DNA from: Adineta steineri | Lineage: Eukaryota > Rotifera > Eurotatoria > Adinetida > Adinetidae | Reading direction: 5' to 3' | Assembly (NCBI GenBank): GCA_905250115.1 | Contig: CAJNOI010000033.1 | Span: 460,206 to 524,205, forward strand | DNA: 64,000 nucleotides | Shown: one piece after another, positions 22,067 through 38,600 of the stretch | How positions within the stretch are numbered: position 1 is the stretch's first letter | Layout: each line of letters begins with the position of its first letter | Made by a program: the position numbers and the translations under genes | Notes under the pieces: model-generated | Seen by the model: only the letters and a program-made list of their open reading frames with translations | What the model was told of the DNA's origin: nothing | Databases searched by the model: none

Positions 22067-23613
22067 CAGAATAAACTTATTTTATAATTTTGCTATTGTT
22101 TGAGACTCAGGTAACACTGTAAAAATTGTCGTCCTTGAAGTTGTTGTTTCAAATATGATATTTACTTCATCACATATTCCTTATCATTCTTATATATGTA
22201 GTTCTTTGCACACATATCTTGCTACTCTTGATGTATTTATCATTTTCTTTTTTTATTTCAGACAAGAAAAATTCTATTTATTTTCACATGATACTTTAAG
22301 AGAATGTTGATGATCGATTCAACTAGCTGTTAATTTCAGTCACATGTTAACTATTGAAAGATTTTTTTAACAATTCAATAGCGACACTCTATCGACAACA
22401 TAATTTATCGATTGTCCATAAAAAATAGCATCGTTGTCTATGTGTAACACATTAATTTTTCGCATTATTAATGCGCAATCAACATAAACATCTTTGTGTA
22501 GCCGTTGACTTTTTTTGCAGTAAATTGACAAACGTTTGTGACGTTTTGATATTGTGAAAAAGAGTTGCAAGATCACTATAATACAATAATATATTTTAAT
22601 CAGTATTAACTGTAAGCAAATCCGTCTAGTTTATATGACAATGCTTATCAATATGCTTCGTTTGAATATTGAGACGAGTTGTAAAATAATTGCTATATAT
22701 AAAAGTACAACTATTCCTGTGAAATGACATTCATTGTAGATGTTAGCTATAATATATATTCACTATTCATTTAATAAACTTTGTAACAATTCATAAATAT
22801 TAGTTCTTGTCGAGAAGTTTTAACGTTTAGCACGTATTCTAGAGATAAAAAGTGAAATGATTGGATGAAATCGTATCAAAAACCAATATGTTTGTCTAAT
22901 TCTAGAACTATGAAGTGTATTTTTTTCATCTCACACCGTTCTTCCGATATGAATCACAACCTGTCATACTGAAAACAGTTTGTAAATTTATCAAGACTGA
23001 TTTCTGGTTAGGAATCGATTCAGATGTAATCATAATCTAAAACTTGAACTTAATTCTCTATAAAAGCTTCATTCAGTCATTTTTAATTCGAAAAATCGTC
23101 ACTTTTCACATCGATCCGCAGACTATTTTGACTTTTTCTCGTCTAAATTTTTTCTTTCTTCCTTTTTCAATCCATTCCACGGACGCACGCACCCTTGAAA
23201 TGCTTTTAATATTTCTTACTTTTTTCTTCATTCTTTTTTTTTCTCTCTTTATTCAAGTAAAGCAACAAAGTATTTTTTTACATCCATTCTTTCACAACAG
23301 CATGTGCTGATAAGAGAAAAAAACCCACTAGTTATTATAATTCATCGTATATATATATATCGAATTTACTCGAAGTAAATTGTTTTATTTGATTTAGGAT
23401 ATATAGTGAGAATATTTTGTACACATCGAACAACTGCATAATAATATAAAACAAACTAAAATAGGAAAAAGTCAATTAAACCTCATAATCTGGTAAGTGT
23501 ACAGCTAAAAAATCAAATATTTTTTGCTTAAATTTAATGACTATCTAGGACATTTTTTTCTCTAATGAATTCTAGATAATTTACATATTTTTTGTTCAAA
23601 TACATTATCTGGA
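22067..23613. other. Intergenic region between divergent genes
   Basis: About 1.5 kb of AT-rich sequence between the ABCC start (-) and the RNF213-like start (+). It must hold the promoters of both. I see no coding sequence, only a pyrimidine-rich tract around 23140-23260 and a short TA repeat near 23350. Confidence 0.5.
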
Positions 23614-26600
23614 ATGGGTCTGTTGAGTAAGGTACTCAGTATTTTTATTGGTCGAGAAAAATTAACAGATGCAGCAAAACGGATCGGAAATATTTTCGAC
23701 GATGATAAAAGTGCTGGGCAGTCGTTTTTTGATCACGTTTTAGCGTGTTTGATGACTTTCGATGAAGAAAACGGTCAAGCTCAAAATAACGCATTTTACG
23801 ACGACGTACACTTCATAACTCAATGTTTCAACGAGAGTTTCAAGTCACCAGAAGAATGCGAGAGGTTCAGCGAAAGAATTGATACATACTTCTATGTGTA
23901 CTCACGGATCCGAGAATATTTGGTGATCATCAAGACGAAGCATTTCACATGTTATCAGTTAGAGAATAGCATACAACAACTTTATGACGCAATCATTTAT
24001 CATGCATCAAAAACTTTCTTGGATACAAAAGGCTCAAAACCAAACTTATGTACAATCGATAATGATCTATTGAAAAGGATGAAGATTGATTTTTATCGTT
24101 TGGAAATAACAACAGTTCATAGAGATAAATTAAATTATTTTCTCTGTTTTTGCAAACTATCATTGCAAGCCTCTTTATTAATCGATCCTGATAAACGTTT
24201 GCAATGGAAAACTATTATCAATGATGTTAAGCATTTTGAGGTTTACTTTCAAGATTTTATTAGACAATATGCTAATTTTGCTTTGGAATTCAAAGATTTC
24301 CCATTAGATGTACCGGGTTTCGTGGAACTTATTTCGCGACTTACTCTAGTCGCAAAATCTGATGAATCGCCATTGTTGATACTATGCGAGCATTTCGAAC
24401 TATTAAATTTGAAGCATGACGAATTTCTTGATCATTTCCTCCCTATTTTCAAAAGGACGTTAAAGCATAAATTATATAAAATGGTTCATGTTGGTGATTT
24501 TCTTAAGATACTAGGTAGTTATGAACGTTACTTTGCAGAATACCTATCCGCATACGCAGCTTGTGTCGACACAGATACTCTTTGGAAGCTTTTCTTATAT
24601 CTATGCCAGACAAGCGAATTGAATGAAATTATTCAAAAATATCTTCTTCTGGAAGTGAATAATCGCATTTCCAACGTCACTCGAAGTGCATTTTTTGATT
24701 ATATAAAATTGGCCGATACATCCAGGGAACAAATGAAAGAAGAGAAACGTTTTCTCTTTGGAAAAATTTATATGGCTATTTTCAATGCTTTCATTATGCA
24801 TCAACTGACAGAGGAACAACATCGGTATCAATACTTTGAACAAGATTACGAAAAACTATTAAAAAGTCTTATTCGATATTCATTGTCAATAAAGGATGCA
24901 ACTAAGGAACCTTCTTTCTCGTTGATTCTTCAAAATATGCTGTTCTGGAACGATAAAAATTATGGCAACTCAAAGGAAAAACTGAAGAATCTATTCCGCA
25001 GAATGAATGAATTCGATAAACAAATTCTGGATTCTATTGATCCCAAAGATACTATCCATGACGATTGGATTCAAACCTCTCTACTACTAAATACTCCACA
25101 AGACTTCGTGGATATATTAGATTATAACTTTTATCGAAATCTATGTGAAAAGAATGCGAAAAATCAATGGGCTATCTACACTTGGGAACGAATCCTCAGT
25201 TTAAGTTTTATAAAACCAGCATTTGATAAAACCAAAGAAGTTCTAGTGAAACTGAATCAATGGATGACAATCGTTAAACATGATCGATATGATGAAAATG
25301 ACGTATTTACCATTATTTTTATCAATCAACTATTTAAACATGTGATTTCACGATATTCTAAATCGATTTTGTCCCTTCCGAATATTGAAAATATTATGGA
25401 TTTTATTATTTCATTGCAAAAACAAAATGATGGAACTTCTATTCGTGAAGAAATGACTCGTTTCGTCAAGCAAGTAGAACAATCGATCAGCAATGTTATA
25501 AAACTACAGGGTACATTTAAAAAAAAGATGTGACACATAATGAATACATTTGTTTTTTTTTAGAAAGTTGTGCGATGTACCTTGATTCGTCGAAAGAGTC
25601 GATCGCTGATTGCTTTGTTTCAAGTTACGATATAAAGTCAATTATAGATTTAGCGAATCCACAGGTCTTCAAATTTCCTACAGTTCCAACAAATTTGATA
25701 TCTCTACTACAACCAGCACCAAGTGACATAAACATTAACATCAATGAGCCTCGTGTTACCTACTATCATCACTTTCTCGATCAGGTCAAACACTGGATTA
25801 AATGGTATGATGAAATGACAGCAGTTCTTATTCATATTATCAATTTTCTGAAAGGATTTCATATCGAAAATGCAATATTATTGTACGCAGATTTACATCG
25901 AGCGAGAGATAAATCAAAAATAACAGTTACAGAAATGAAAGAATTTGTTCAAAAAACTTTTGCACTAGTTCAACCATTCAAGAATCTTCGGAGACTTTGT
26001 AGCATGATGAATTGTTTAGTTCCATTTCAAGTTCTTAATACAGCAACAATTAATGAAGAACATAAATCTTCGAAATTTATTGAACAAGTAAAACGATCTC
26101 ATCCAGATAATTTCTTTAAAATTATGGCTAAGAAAACCGCATTTCGAGATATTAAAATTCAAGAGCGTCACCAGATTCAATGGTTTATCGCTAGTGAACG
26201 ATTACAAATTATTGTACACGTTACGTTTACTCCTGACGATAATCATGGAAAGATGAAAGTGCTGTCCTTAGGTGATACACTTAGTGTCGAGAGACATACA
26301 ATCGAAGGTGAATTTGAAACTTTAAGCAGTGGAATGTTGACAATAGAAGTGAATAATGAAAAAGGACAAGTTGATCGAGTGGTTTGGTTTCGTGTTAAAC
26401 AGGCTTCAGTATCAAAATCTCATCTTTTCGAAGGAATTTTCAATATGATATATTCATCATCTTGCGGCGAAAACGATCGCATTGTTACTGGAAAAGACTT
26501 GGCTACAGTTTTGGAGAGAGTTTTTCAATTTATTGATAGCCTTTTGAATGGACGAATGAAATTAAAAGATATGGTTGATCTGAAGGCTATCTTTTGCAAC

Positions 26601-29600
26601 AAGAATATTAATGTCCGCGATGAAGTGAAAAAGTTATTTTCCTATCGCTTGATAGCCAATGATAATAACCAACAAGAACCAGTTAAAAATACTGAAGTTA
26701 CAGAACAAGAAATCGAACAAGTGTGTGAATGGTTGCAGATTTATCAATATTACAGTTACATTAATATTATTGTCACTTGTGTACAGCAATTCAACATTAT
26801 TTCAAATGATAATGCTGATGAAACGATTAATTCAATCATACAGTTAAGCGACGAAAACTGTTCGCTAAAAGAGATTTCTGAAAGATATCGAAATCTCAAG
26901 CAACAATTTCGAAAATTAACCAGTCAACATTTACAACTGATCAAAACAGCATCCGAATGTTCAAATGTTATCCAAATGATGAAAAAAGCTGAATTATACA
27001 CAACTCATGGAAGACGTCGCTTTCAAGAGCTAAGAGATAATTTAACAACACAATTTCAACTTCAGGAAAGAAACAATATGATTCTTAATTCGTGGATTAT
27101 CGTCTACGGACTTTGTGAACCTTTTACAATGAAAGCAAAAACTCTTGAAGATTTCGTTGACAGTGTAGCTAAGTTACCTTACTTCGAAGATACTCCAGTG
27201 ACACACATGCAAAGTAAGAAATTTATTTAGAAGAAATATCATCATCATCTCCGCTTTGTTTTTAGTTGTCAACGATAACATACAACTTGTCAATATGTGG
27301 CTATCAGCTGAAGATGCAAACGTACTAGATAACGCCTTGATAACTATGGAACATCTCTATCGTAGTGGCGTCGTTCATATTCAATTAAGACGATTGATTA
27401 ACGAAGAATCAAAATTTGAAATTGAGTATTCAATCAATAAAACTCAAACCTTGATCAAGGAAGATCCGGAAAATTTAGTCGACGAAAATGATGGATTTCA
27501 ACAGCCAAAAGAACCTGAGAAAATTAAATTTGTCATGGCTACATCTGAAGTTGATGATCATAAACTGCAGCTGACATTTTGTAATGTCGATCTTTCTGAA
27601 GCAATGAAATCGAAAAGAATTTTATTAAATGAACAATTGAAACTATTGAACACGGTCAACAATATCTATTCAACAATGATTCAATTAGAAATGGCCGGTC
27701 ATCCCGATTATCAATTGAAAGAAGAAACACTTCAATTGTCTGATCGTGCAGGTGAAATTAGTCGAATTCTATCTCGAATGAAAGATAATGAAAATGAAGA
27801 GATCGACATTTTGAAAAGACTCGTTGAAAGACAAACAGATCAACTTCATTTAATTCATCAGCAAATGGTAATTAATTACAAACTCTGGTTAGAACATTTA
27901 GAAGAATATCGAAAGTTGACACGTCTATTACAATTGTTTTCCAATCGTCAAGTGATGATATTGATCATTCTATTGACCAAATCAACAGAAGATAATCGAA
28001 CAAAATCGAGTTTCCTTAAAAAGGTACATTTCAAAAGTGATAAGAATTTCAATGATAATCGAGAACTTGAGTTAACGATTGAATCACTGAGACATTATTT
28101 ACGTTCATTACGTTTGTTTACTTGTGATCTATCAACTGAGAATATCCAACGATTATATGTCAAACATCAAATACCGAACAGATCCAATAGTGAATCATGC
28201 TTGAAGAAATTATCTGCATTCTTGAAAGAACTTCTTCATGATGGAGAAGAATTATTTATCGAGAGAACAACAGTCAATGACAATCAGCAATATTTAGTCA
28301 CATTGACTCATAAAGATCAATTAGCTGAACCAAATCCACTTGATCATGATCTTGATATGGAAACATTTTCAATTCTTGTTAATATTCTCAGTCATCGTTT
28401 ACCAGCATCGTTTCAAATCCTTTGGTGTTCTCATGCAACAGAAGATGATATTCATCTATTCTTCATTCGTATTCAAACATTCTATCATCTCACATTTGTG
28501 ATTATGGATATCGACAAGATGCATCATCGATTAAGAGAAATATTGTTCAACGAACAAGATATATTGACGAAATATGATCGACCACATGGTGAAGTTTATT
28601 ATTTCTCGAGAGAACTAACATCAAGAAAAGGATTACGACCGTACCATATAACGCCACAAATACGAAACTCAGTAGTGGCCAATAAAAAACTTAACGAGCT
28701 ATTTCAAAGTAATAATTTAATCAAACCTCGACTACGTGTAATTTGTGGAAAGGCTGGTATCGGTAAGTTGAAAAAATTCATTTGTGCCAGTACTGATGAC
28801 CTCTATCTTCCTTTAGGAAAAACCCATCGAATTAATACTCAGTACAAAACTCCGCAAACTTTATCTATGAGTATTAATGATCGATTGCATTTGACTACAT
28901 TAATCAATACATTGCTCTCATTTGATTCAACAAAAAATGATGAAGAGCCCAAGGTTTATTTCAACATTTCAATTCATGCTCCATTCATTGAACTTAATCG
29001 TACATTCTTTTCGTTATTTGTTTGTGGTGCATTGTCGGATACGGATAGTGGTTTAGCATTTTCATTACCAAATGATCACCCATGGACATTCTTCATTGAA
29101 ATTCCTCATACAGATAAATATAATCGAAATATTAGTGATAATTTCATTCAAATTCTTTCATTGTTATCTTTATTGAATTCAAATAATTTTGAAGAAGTTA
29201 CTGAAAACAATCACAGACTTCATATTGGCAAGCAAGAAGAACTTGTAGCGCGATTTCTGAAAGCATATATAGATGGAACAATAAACCGACTTTACGTCGA
29301 AACTACTGCAGAAAAAGATACTGGATTGCAATTCGCTCCATTGAATAATGAAGAAGAATGTCGACGTCAGATTAACGATTGTATGGCAAGAAATGCACAA
29401 GAATTACAACGAAATAAAATATCTGAACTTTCATTTGTCAAGTTTTTATATCGACGTGTTCGATTTTTTACTGACTCTGGATTTTATCGTTTCAACGACA
29501 ATGATGAATATTTAGGCACACGAGCGATGGAACAAATGATAGAAGAAGCGAAAAATCTTTCACAAATGAACTTTCAAAGAATTGATTATCCTCGAATATT

Positions 29601-32600
29601 TCTCGTTTATGATCCTGGTTTCTCACTTTATTTGCTACATACTGAGTGGGATTGCGTGCCTCAAAATTTGAAAGAAATTTTCAAGCGAGAAGATCCAGCA
29701 AAACGAAAAGAATTTAAAGAAAAAAATTATTTTGCCAAATGTTTGTCTTGGCTTCTAGATATTTCATATGATGATTTTATGGATGTAATGAAGGAAACGA
29801 AGTTTATTCTTACTGGAAACTTTACCTACAAGCTGTTTCATGTTCATGAAAGAAAATTAACGAAGCTTCCTTTAATTATTGAAGGTCATACGGGTGTTGG
29901 TAAAACATATTTACTAAAATTTTATTCGATGCTACTCAATGCAAAGCTTACAAAAGGTTCTCTCGATGAGAAAGTATCACCACGTATTCGAGAACGAATA
30001 TGTGTGTGGTTACGTAAGGCAGTGATTGAAACAATATTGGAGAAGAACCCCTATTTGTACGATGCAATATTGAAGCAAATTCAACCAAAAATATCTAGAA
30101 ATAATGAGCAAATTAATCAACCAGAAATCGATCTTCCATTTCAAAACCAGGATGAAGAGGAAGATGATGATGATGATGATGAATTTGAGGTGGAAGCAGC
30201 TATAGAACAAATACCTCTTCCTGGTCGAGCAGTCCGACCAATCGATGATAAATTTTCGAAAGAGATCAAATCCATACTTTCAAGTCATGGTTATGATAAT
30301 GGTAAATTACGACTTATTTGGAAAACAATTATCAATATTACTCACAATACAGATTTACAAACATATCGCATATTAAATAAATTACTTTACGAACACATCA
30401 CATTTCATATTACAAGTTTTCCTCTGATGAATATCACTCCTCAACTTGGACAACTACTGAATCCGAATACTCTCGAAGAATCACCTCTGAACTCAATCAA
30501 ATTATTTGATGAATATTTAATGCATATAAATACTAAATCATTATTCTATCGTCTTCTCCTTCATCCAGGTATTGCAGAAGAACAATTAGAAGATTTTATG
30601 AAACCAATATGTCAACTGGCTAATGAAGTTCCTGATGTTGAATTAGTGATATTTTTCGACGAGGTAAATACTTCATCATGCCTTGGATTGTTCAAAGAAA
30701 TGTTCATGGATGGTACTTTACATGGAAATAATTTGCCTACGAATATATTTTTTACTGCTGCAATTAATCCATCGTCAGTAAAAGAGGATGATAAAAAGGC
30801 GGTCCATCGTAGTGATTATCTTGTTCATCAATTACCACAAGCTCTGGAAAATCTGACAATTTCATACAGCACATTAGAATCAGATACATTGAAGGATTAT
30901 ATCACAAAGAAAATCACTACATTTTCTCTTCCAGGACAAAAATTGACATTTATCGATTTCTACATTCAAGAAATGCTCACCGATTGTATATTAAAAGCTC
31001 AAGAATTCTGCGAAGAGTTTCTAGGAAAAAATTCTGTTTCTCAACGAGAAATTCAACGATGTTTCAATCTAATCGAATTCTTTTGGAAAATGAGATTCGA
31101 TGATGATACAGTTGAACCTGATGTAAAACGTTGTATTGCGTTGGCATTAGCTTTGACCTATTACTTTCGACTTCCAACGAAAGAAGATAATGATCAACGA
31201 AATGATGAGAAAACTCCACCACGAGAAAAGTTGGCTAGTATTCTATCGCGAAAAATTCCAGATTTCGTCGGTATCATAGAAAGAGAATTGGTAAATTTTG
31301 TTAATCCAAACAATTTTCTGATTCCTCAAGGTGTTGCGATTAACCAAGCAGTAAGCATTTAATTACATGTTTTGCAATTATTTGACTCATCATGTCTTTA
31401 GGTTCGTGAGCATATCTTTGGTATTGTGGTTAGCATTGTTACTAAAACACCTTTGTGCATCATCGGTGCTCCAGGTTAGTACCTTAAATTTGAGAGATCT
31501 CTGTATTGACTATTTCTTTTTGCCTGTAGGTCAATCGAAGACACTCTCGTTCCAGATCGTTCTTCAGAATCTGCAAGGTCCGCAATTATCAAATACAGCA
31601 TTTTGTAAAAAGTTACCTGCCATCGATCCTTTCTTCTGTTTGGGTTCGAAATATACTCGATCAGAAGATATTGCATACATTTTGGATCGCGCTATTAAAC
31701 GTGAACAACACTACGAACAGAATCGAATGAAAACACGATGCGTAAGTGAATCAAATATGACTCACAGAACATATACAATATTGTTCTTATTTAGGTTGTG
31801 TTCTTAGATGAAGCGTCACTACCCGACGAGAAAAAAATGGTTTTGAAAGTATTACATCCTTATTTGGATGAATGTAAAGTGGCTTTCGTTGCTGTTGCCA
31901 ACAAATCGTTCGATGCTGCCAATGCCAATCGAATGATCTGTATTTATCGATCTTTACCATCGAGAGAAGATCAACACATTCTGGCTTATGGATGTCTGGG
32001 TTTGAAAATCGATAATCAACAACAGCGAGTCAATGATCGTCTGAAAAAAATTATTAATGGTCTTTGTCAAGGTTACCGTCGTTTATTGAGCACTCAATCT
32101 ATTCCACAAATTTATCATGATCGAGATTTTATTTACATGTTACGTCAATTACGCTTCGAATTAACGACGACAACAGATGAACAGGAAACACATGTCGATG
32201 GTATTACACCTCTCAGTCTTCTTCATGCATTGGAAGAAAATTTCAATGGGATTTCGAAAGAAAAATTCGAAGAACTTCTTCAAATTTTTTTCAAAGCTGT
32301 CAAAGAAGAATGTCCAGATTTTCGATTACCACCGAACCAACGCCGAAACATACCAACGATTCTTCATCAATCGATGAAATTGGATTCTGTTCGACGCCGA
32401 CTCTATGGACGATATAAATTAATTATTGATGAATCAGAAGATGAAAGCGCTGTACGTCTATTGGCACAGAGTGGCGTTCTTGATCTTGATCCAAATAAAA
32501 TAGTTGTCTTTCGAATGTCCGATTTTCCAGATGATGTCAATAATGAATTACGAAACGTCGAGATTCTTTCAACGATCAAATTATGTATGGAAACAGGTAA

Positions 32601-35600
32601 AACTATTCTAATGATCAATACTGGACGTATTCATGGTTCACTTTATGATGTTTTCAATCAAAATTTCTCGATTATGGCTACAGGTGATAACAGAAAAATC
32701 TGGTCAAAAGTTGCCATTGGACCAAAAACGATCGATGTTGTCGTTCATGAAGATTTTCAATGTATTGTTCATATCAATCGAAATGAATTCAAAGAGATTC
32801 CAGCACCATTTCTAAGTCGATTTCAAAAATATTCATTATCAATTAAAGATTTTTATCAAATTCGATGGGCTAAACTTTCCAACGAAGAACAGAGATTGAT
32901 GGAACAGGTCGAAGAAAAAGCTCAATCATTTGTTGAACATATTGGACAACAATATTTCTATGGTCTAAGTTCAAATACACTTTATTCGTGTTTATTAGGA
33001 TTGATCAAGAAAAATGATGAAGAAGAACGTTATTATCTGAATATTCCTCAACAATACACACAATTAACAATGAAATCAAAATCCGTGATAGAACACAATT
33101 TAACCAATATTTTTCAATGTCTTCTACGATCAGTTCTTTCGAAACTAATGCAATTGATCTCTCCAGAATCCATTATTTTAAAACTACCAACTTTTGAAGA
33201 TCAAGTATCACGTTGGATCTGTACGAATTACTTTGAAAATCAAGAACATTTCAGTCTTGAAAATTTTCTTCGAACTTTGACGACATCACCAATATCATCA
33301 ATGGATATTTTCGATTTGGAAAATAGTAACGATCGACCAAAGGAAATATTGCGTTCGACAACTAAAGTAATGATATTTACACGAACATCATCTCATATCA
33401 CTGGTCTCAATCAACAAACTAAACATGAATTATTTTCATCTTTAAATGAAGATGATTTAAATCTTTTCACTGATAAAGTTGATATTCTCAATTTGGTATG
33501 TAGAATTATTTATATTATCTCCTGATTGTATATGTTTACTTTTAGTCGATCATCGAAAATTCTGCTGAATTAGAAGAACAATTTATAAAATATGAAAACA
33601 ATACTGAGAAAAATTTACTGATGATTGTAATTAACAGTCGTAGCAATCAACAACGTTTACATATTCCATATATTCGACAATTAATTGATAAAGTTGATTA
33701 TCGATGTAATTCAGAAAAACAAGATAATTTCAAATATTTTCTTCTACTCGTACATTCACCAGCACAAACAATTTATCATCAATCATCATTTTCATCGATA
33801 TTTCTACATCATTGGGATTTTTATTTCTTCGATACATGTTTATCAAATAATTCATTTTATATAAAGAATTTCATACAAATTCTTACTTCTTCTTACGATA
33901 ACAAAGCACATCAAAATGATAATCAAATACTTTGTGATTACAATGTTTTATTTGACGATTGTCTTTGGGATTTTTGTTCTCGAATTCAAATTGTTCTTCA
34001 ACAATTATCAAGTGATTTATTTGCGAATCGATCTGCTTACGAATTTTATCAACGTCAAACAAGTACATTTCGACGTGTTCAATATTTGAAAGAAATTCTT
34101 ACACAATGTACCGAATTACAAAAACGAATTGTTAATAAATATCAAATGTATCTATCATTAAAAAAGAATGCATCAAAGAAAATTTACACATTAATCTATC
34201 AACTTTCCAAAGATATTCTTTGCGGAAAACGTTTCGATGGTCTTGTTGATTCGATTCAATCTCAAACTCGACTTTCCTTCAACAATTTTGTATGTAATAT
34301 TCTCAAACATATCGTTAATGATTATGGATTAGAAACTTTATCGAAACTTTCGAATATCAATGATGGATATGATACTATGTTGAATCTAATTGATCATGTA
34401 TCAGTATCAAATGAACAAGAAAATGATTTACTTTCAACTAATAGTCAAACTATTTTTCAACTAGTGACACATTATGCATGTATTCCTCAAACGCCTCTCT
34501 ATCATCTTTTTCATCAACGAATTAAATCCTATTCCGATGAGATTAAATTGAGATTCATTGAAAGAACAGCCGAACAGAATAATATGAATGAAAATGAACA
34601 TACTGTTGAAGAATTTCGATTTGAATTGATCAAAGCAATTGAAAAAGATTCGATTTTAATGAAAATTGTCAATAGATCCGTTTTAGAAACATATTCAAAT
34701 GATTTAGTTCAAACATTTTGTACGATTGTTGAGAAAAATTTTACTGATGATCGTGTCAAATGTCAAAAATCAATTGAATTTATCTCTCGATGGTTACGTT
34801 TAGTCGATGAAAATGAACAACGAGTATTAGATGAATATCGTCATGAAGATATTTGGCGATTAGCTCATGTTTACACATCGTTTGAATACGATCGAAACGA
34901 TTTATTTTCTTTATATTCAGCATGTCGAATAATGGATCGTCTTGATCAAACTCAAATGTTTTATCATCAATTATTTGACAATGAGAATTCAACTCGAAGT
35001 CTTATTCGTGAACGTTTATTTCGACGAATGTTTGATGATCTATGGGAAAATCTTTCTAATGTATGTTTTAATCATCAAACTAAAGAAACATGGATTTTAT
35101 GTTATACAATGATATCGAAATATTATCCATCTAGTAAAGTTCTTGAACAAACACAACTGATTGATATTAAATCTCGTATTGAATTTATGAATTTGGCTTA
35201 TTTTATTCTTCTTAATGAAAATTTAACAAAATCTGAAGAACTTGTGATTAAATTACTTCAACAATTCGAATTTCTTCAAGAGAATGAGCCAAACTATTTT
35301 GGTGGACAACAAAAATCACCCTATATTGAAAGATATTCATCGATTGTTGAAACTGTTAACAAATATATCGAAGAAAACAATCTTCCGAAATCTACATTAA
35401 TGATTGATATTCAACAATGGGTAATTTCAATTTTAAAAGCAAATGATACAGCATATCGTGAAGAAATATTTTCATTATTTAAATATTTAAACCAACCAAT
35501 TTGTCCGTTATCATTGACGATAAAAGAATTTCTTTTTGATGAATTGGCGAATATATATCTCAAATATTTACCACGAAATCAAATGGTTAAAGATACATGG

Positions 35601-38600
35601 GATCGTATTCATCTTCTTCCAACAATGATTCGATGTGTATCGGATGGAAACTTACTTGAAAACTATCGTTTACCATATCATCCATCAGTGATCAATCAAG
35701 AAAATACTCGATCGATATTGCTCGATCTTTTCTTTTCTTATATGAAACGATTGATGACTAATGAAGTAGTTCATTGTACATTGATCAATAAAATTATACA
35801 ATCGACAACTCCAACCATTGATATTCGTCAACTTCAACCGGTAGTCGAAACTGTTTTTCGACAATTAAAAGATTATTTTCTTATTCAATTGACAGCTCTT
35901 CTTCTCTGCCAAACCGATCGATCAGTTGAAGATCAACATGATATCAATCGTATTCTTTTGTATATGATCAATAATTATCTATCGATTCAAAATAATGCAA
36001 CAGAATTGAATGAACCACTTCAAAATTTTCTTTCGATCATTGTTTCTAAATTTTCATGGAATTATCTGTTAAAAATACTTAAATCAGATGATATTCAACA
36101 ACAAAATCAACAGTGGTCAATAACTTTAGCTCGATTTTTTGAGACTGAACAAGCAATACCAATAAAACAATCGTCATTACAAATGAGTCATCAGCTAGGA
36201 TTCACATTAGGATCAAATGATGAACAATCAATCTTTCCACATCTTCAACAACCCTATATAGAATTGAAAAGAATTATTGATCAATGTATTAATCAAAATA
36301 ACGGTGAACAACGCTGGAAACTATTTACAGATTGGATTACTGTGAATCGTCAAGGAAATCCACCAAAGCTGCAACTTAATGAAATCAAAGTGATTGTTTT
36401 AGTAAATATTTACTATGAATATTTTTGTCAAGATCGCTTAACATCGATTGATTCATTATTACCAATTATTGAAAGAAACTTGGATCTTTCAGTAGAAGAA
36501 AGACTTGTTTTTCGAGCTCTTAGTCAACCCGAACAATCAATGATTGGTTATCCAAAAAACCAAAATGATGAGAGAAATACATTGAATAATTTCTTTACTC
36601 CACAATGTAAAAATGAAGATGAACTTCGAATTCGTCATTGTTTAGTTAATCTAATGGCGATGATTCTTCTTGGTGGAAAACAAAGTTTTCTTTGGTCATT
36701 TGCATTTCAGCCATTAAATTTACTACACACCCACGGTTAGTAGTCACAACGTATTTCGATCATTTGCTATGAAATACGATTATTTTGAAATTTTTCTAGG
36801 TTTTGGTACAACGGCTCAACAAGCGATTGAAGAACATGGAGTTCATTATGATTGTGGCTGCGTCATCGATGAAAAAGGTGAATTGCTACAATTTTCAGGC
36901 AAGCCGAGTTTATTGAATGTACCAGGAACCTATGTGGCATATTTTTCAACCTATGGGGCTATGGTAAATTGATTGATTCATGTATCGAGTTAAGTTTATC
37001 ATCCTCTTTTTTAAGGCCTGGCATTTACTGTTATACGAAAATTCAGTAAACAATTTACATGGTCCTGTCTTAGCAAAACATGCTGTTGGTAATGCAGAGA
37101 ATGGAGGTCGAATGATGGGCAATCAAGAACGAACAAAAGTGTGTCATTTCGTTTGTGCTCGTCTCTTATCTACATATCATTTTCTTTGTGTTCGTTTCAA
37201 TCAAGATGATACATGTATACTTATTAATCGCTGTTCAGAACAAATGGCACATTTAACTCTTCAGCAACAACCATGGATTAAACCTGTTTATGCAACATAT
37301 GATGATCAATTCAATGCTGAAAGTCAATATCAACAACACGTCTTCTATTCTATTCTTCAAAAACTACCCAATTACAAAGCTCAAATCAATCAATTAAATT
37401 TACAATCAGAGATTCAAGCAAATTTACAAATCTATATCGATCAAATGCCTATTGTTGTTAATTATGAACATTTCAAAACTGAACTTCATAATCCAAAGAA
37501 TTTTTCATCATCATTAAATATTTTACGACGTATTCTAAGTACTACTGGTTTTCTTGAAATGACTCGATCGATTTATGATTTAAGTCAGTTCTATCTTCTT
37601 CTACATCAAACTTATAGTTTTTTGATTGAACGAGATGAATTCATTCAAATAACATTAGAAGATTTATTGAAACGTGCCGAACAAAATTCAAATATTATCG
37701 ATCAACGTCTTCGTGCACAACATCATTCGATCATTGAAAATGGATTAAAAGCTATCAATTTATATCATACATTTACTGATGGATTGATTCAACCAGGAGC
37801 TTGTGATGAAACTCAACATTTTGATAAAGTGTCAATTGAAACACCGATTCATTATTTAGTAACGAATGAAAATCATGACGAAGGTGATATTGTCATGAGA
37901 ATTCTAAGGTAAGAGTGGTAGCGGAAGTCAAAAATAGTTTTTTTGATTGCTTTCTTTTCGTTTAATTTCAGTGTTCTTGTTGATTATCATAATGGTCTAT
38001 TGGATTTATTAGAAAAGGAGATAAAAAATGATCCTAACGATCGCATGACTGTTCCCAAGAGTTTAGTTTATGATATCGTTTCGAAAGATGTTTCAATTTT
38101 ACAAATCGCTCGTGATAATACAGGTGTAATCACACTTACATCAAATGATGTTTTATGGTTATCGAAATTATCTCGTGCTAGTTTAATTATTGATAAAGAA
38201 AATTTCTTTGAAATCAAAGAAAATTCGTTAGAATTCAATTTTCATTATATTCAATTTTTCATCATTCGAACACATTTATTACTATGTCGAATCAATTTTC
38301 GTCATATTGTTCAGAAATATCAATGTTATAGACGAGCAAATCAAACGAACAATGAATCTGATATGATTGAACTCGATGAAAATTATTCGAAAGAAATCGA
38401 TCGAAATAAATTAGAAATTGAATGGAATCATCTAAAAAATATGTTAGTCGATAAACTTACTAATGGTTATAAACTTCTTCGACAAATAATATTATTAATT
38501 AAATCTAATGATCAAAATCTGTCACATTTAAGTCTCAATGAATTCTTAGATATTTACGCTAATGATCAAACTATTCATGAACAATGTGAACTGTATGAAA

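Noticed and set aside
23044-23310. 88-codon frame upstream of the RNF213-like gene
   Set aside because: Phe/Leu/Ile-rich translation of a pyrimidine tract; more likely promoter or 5' flank.
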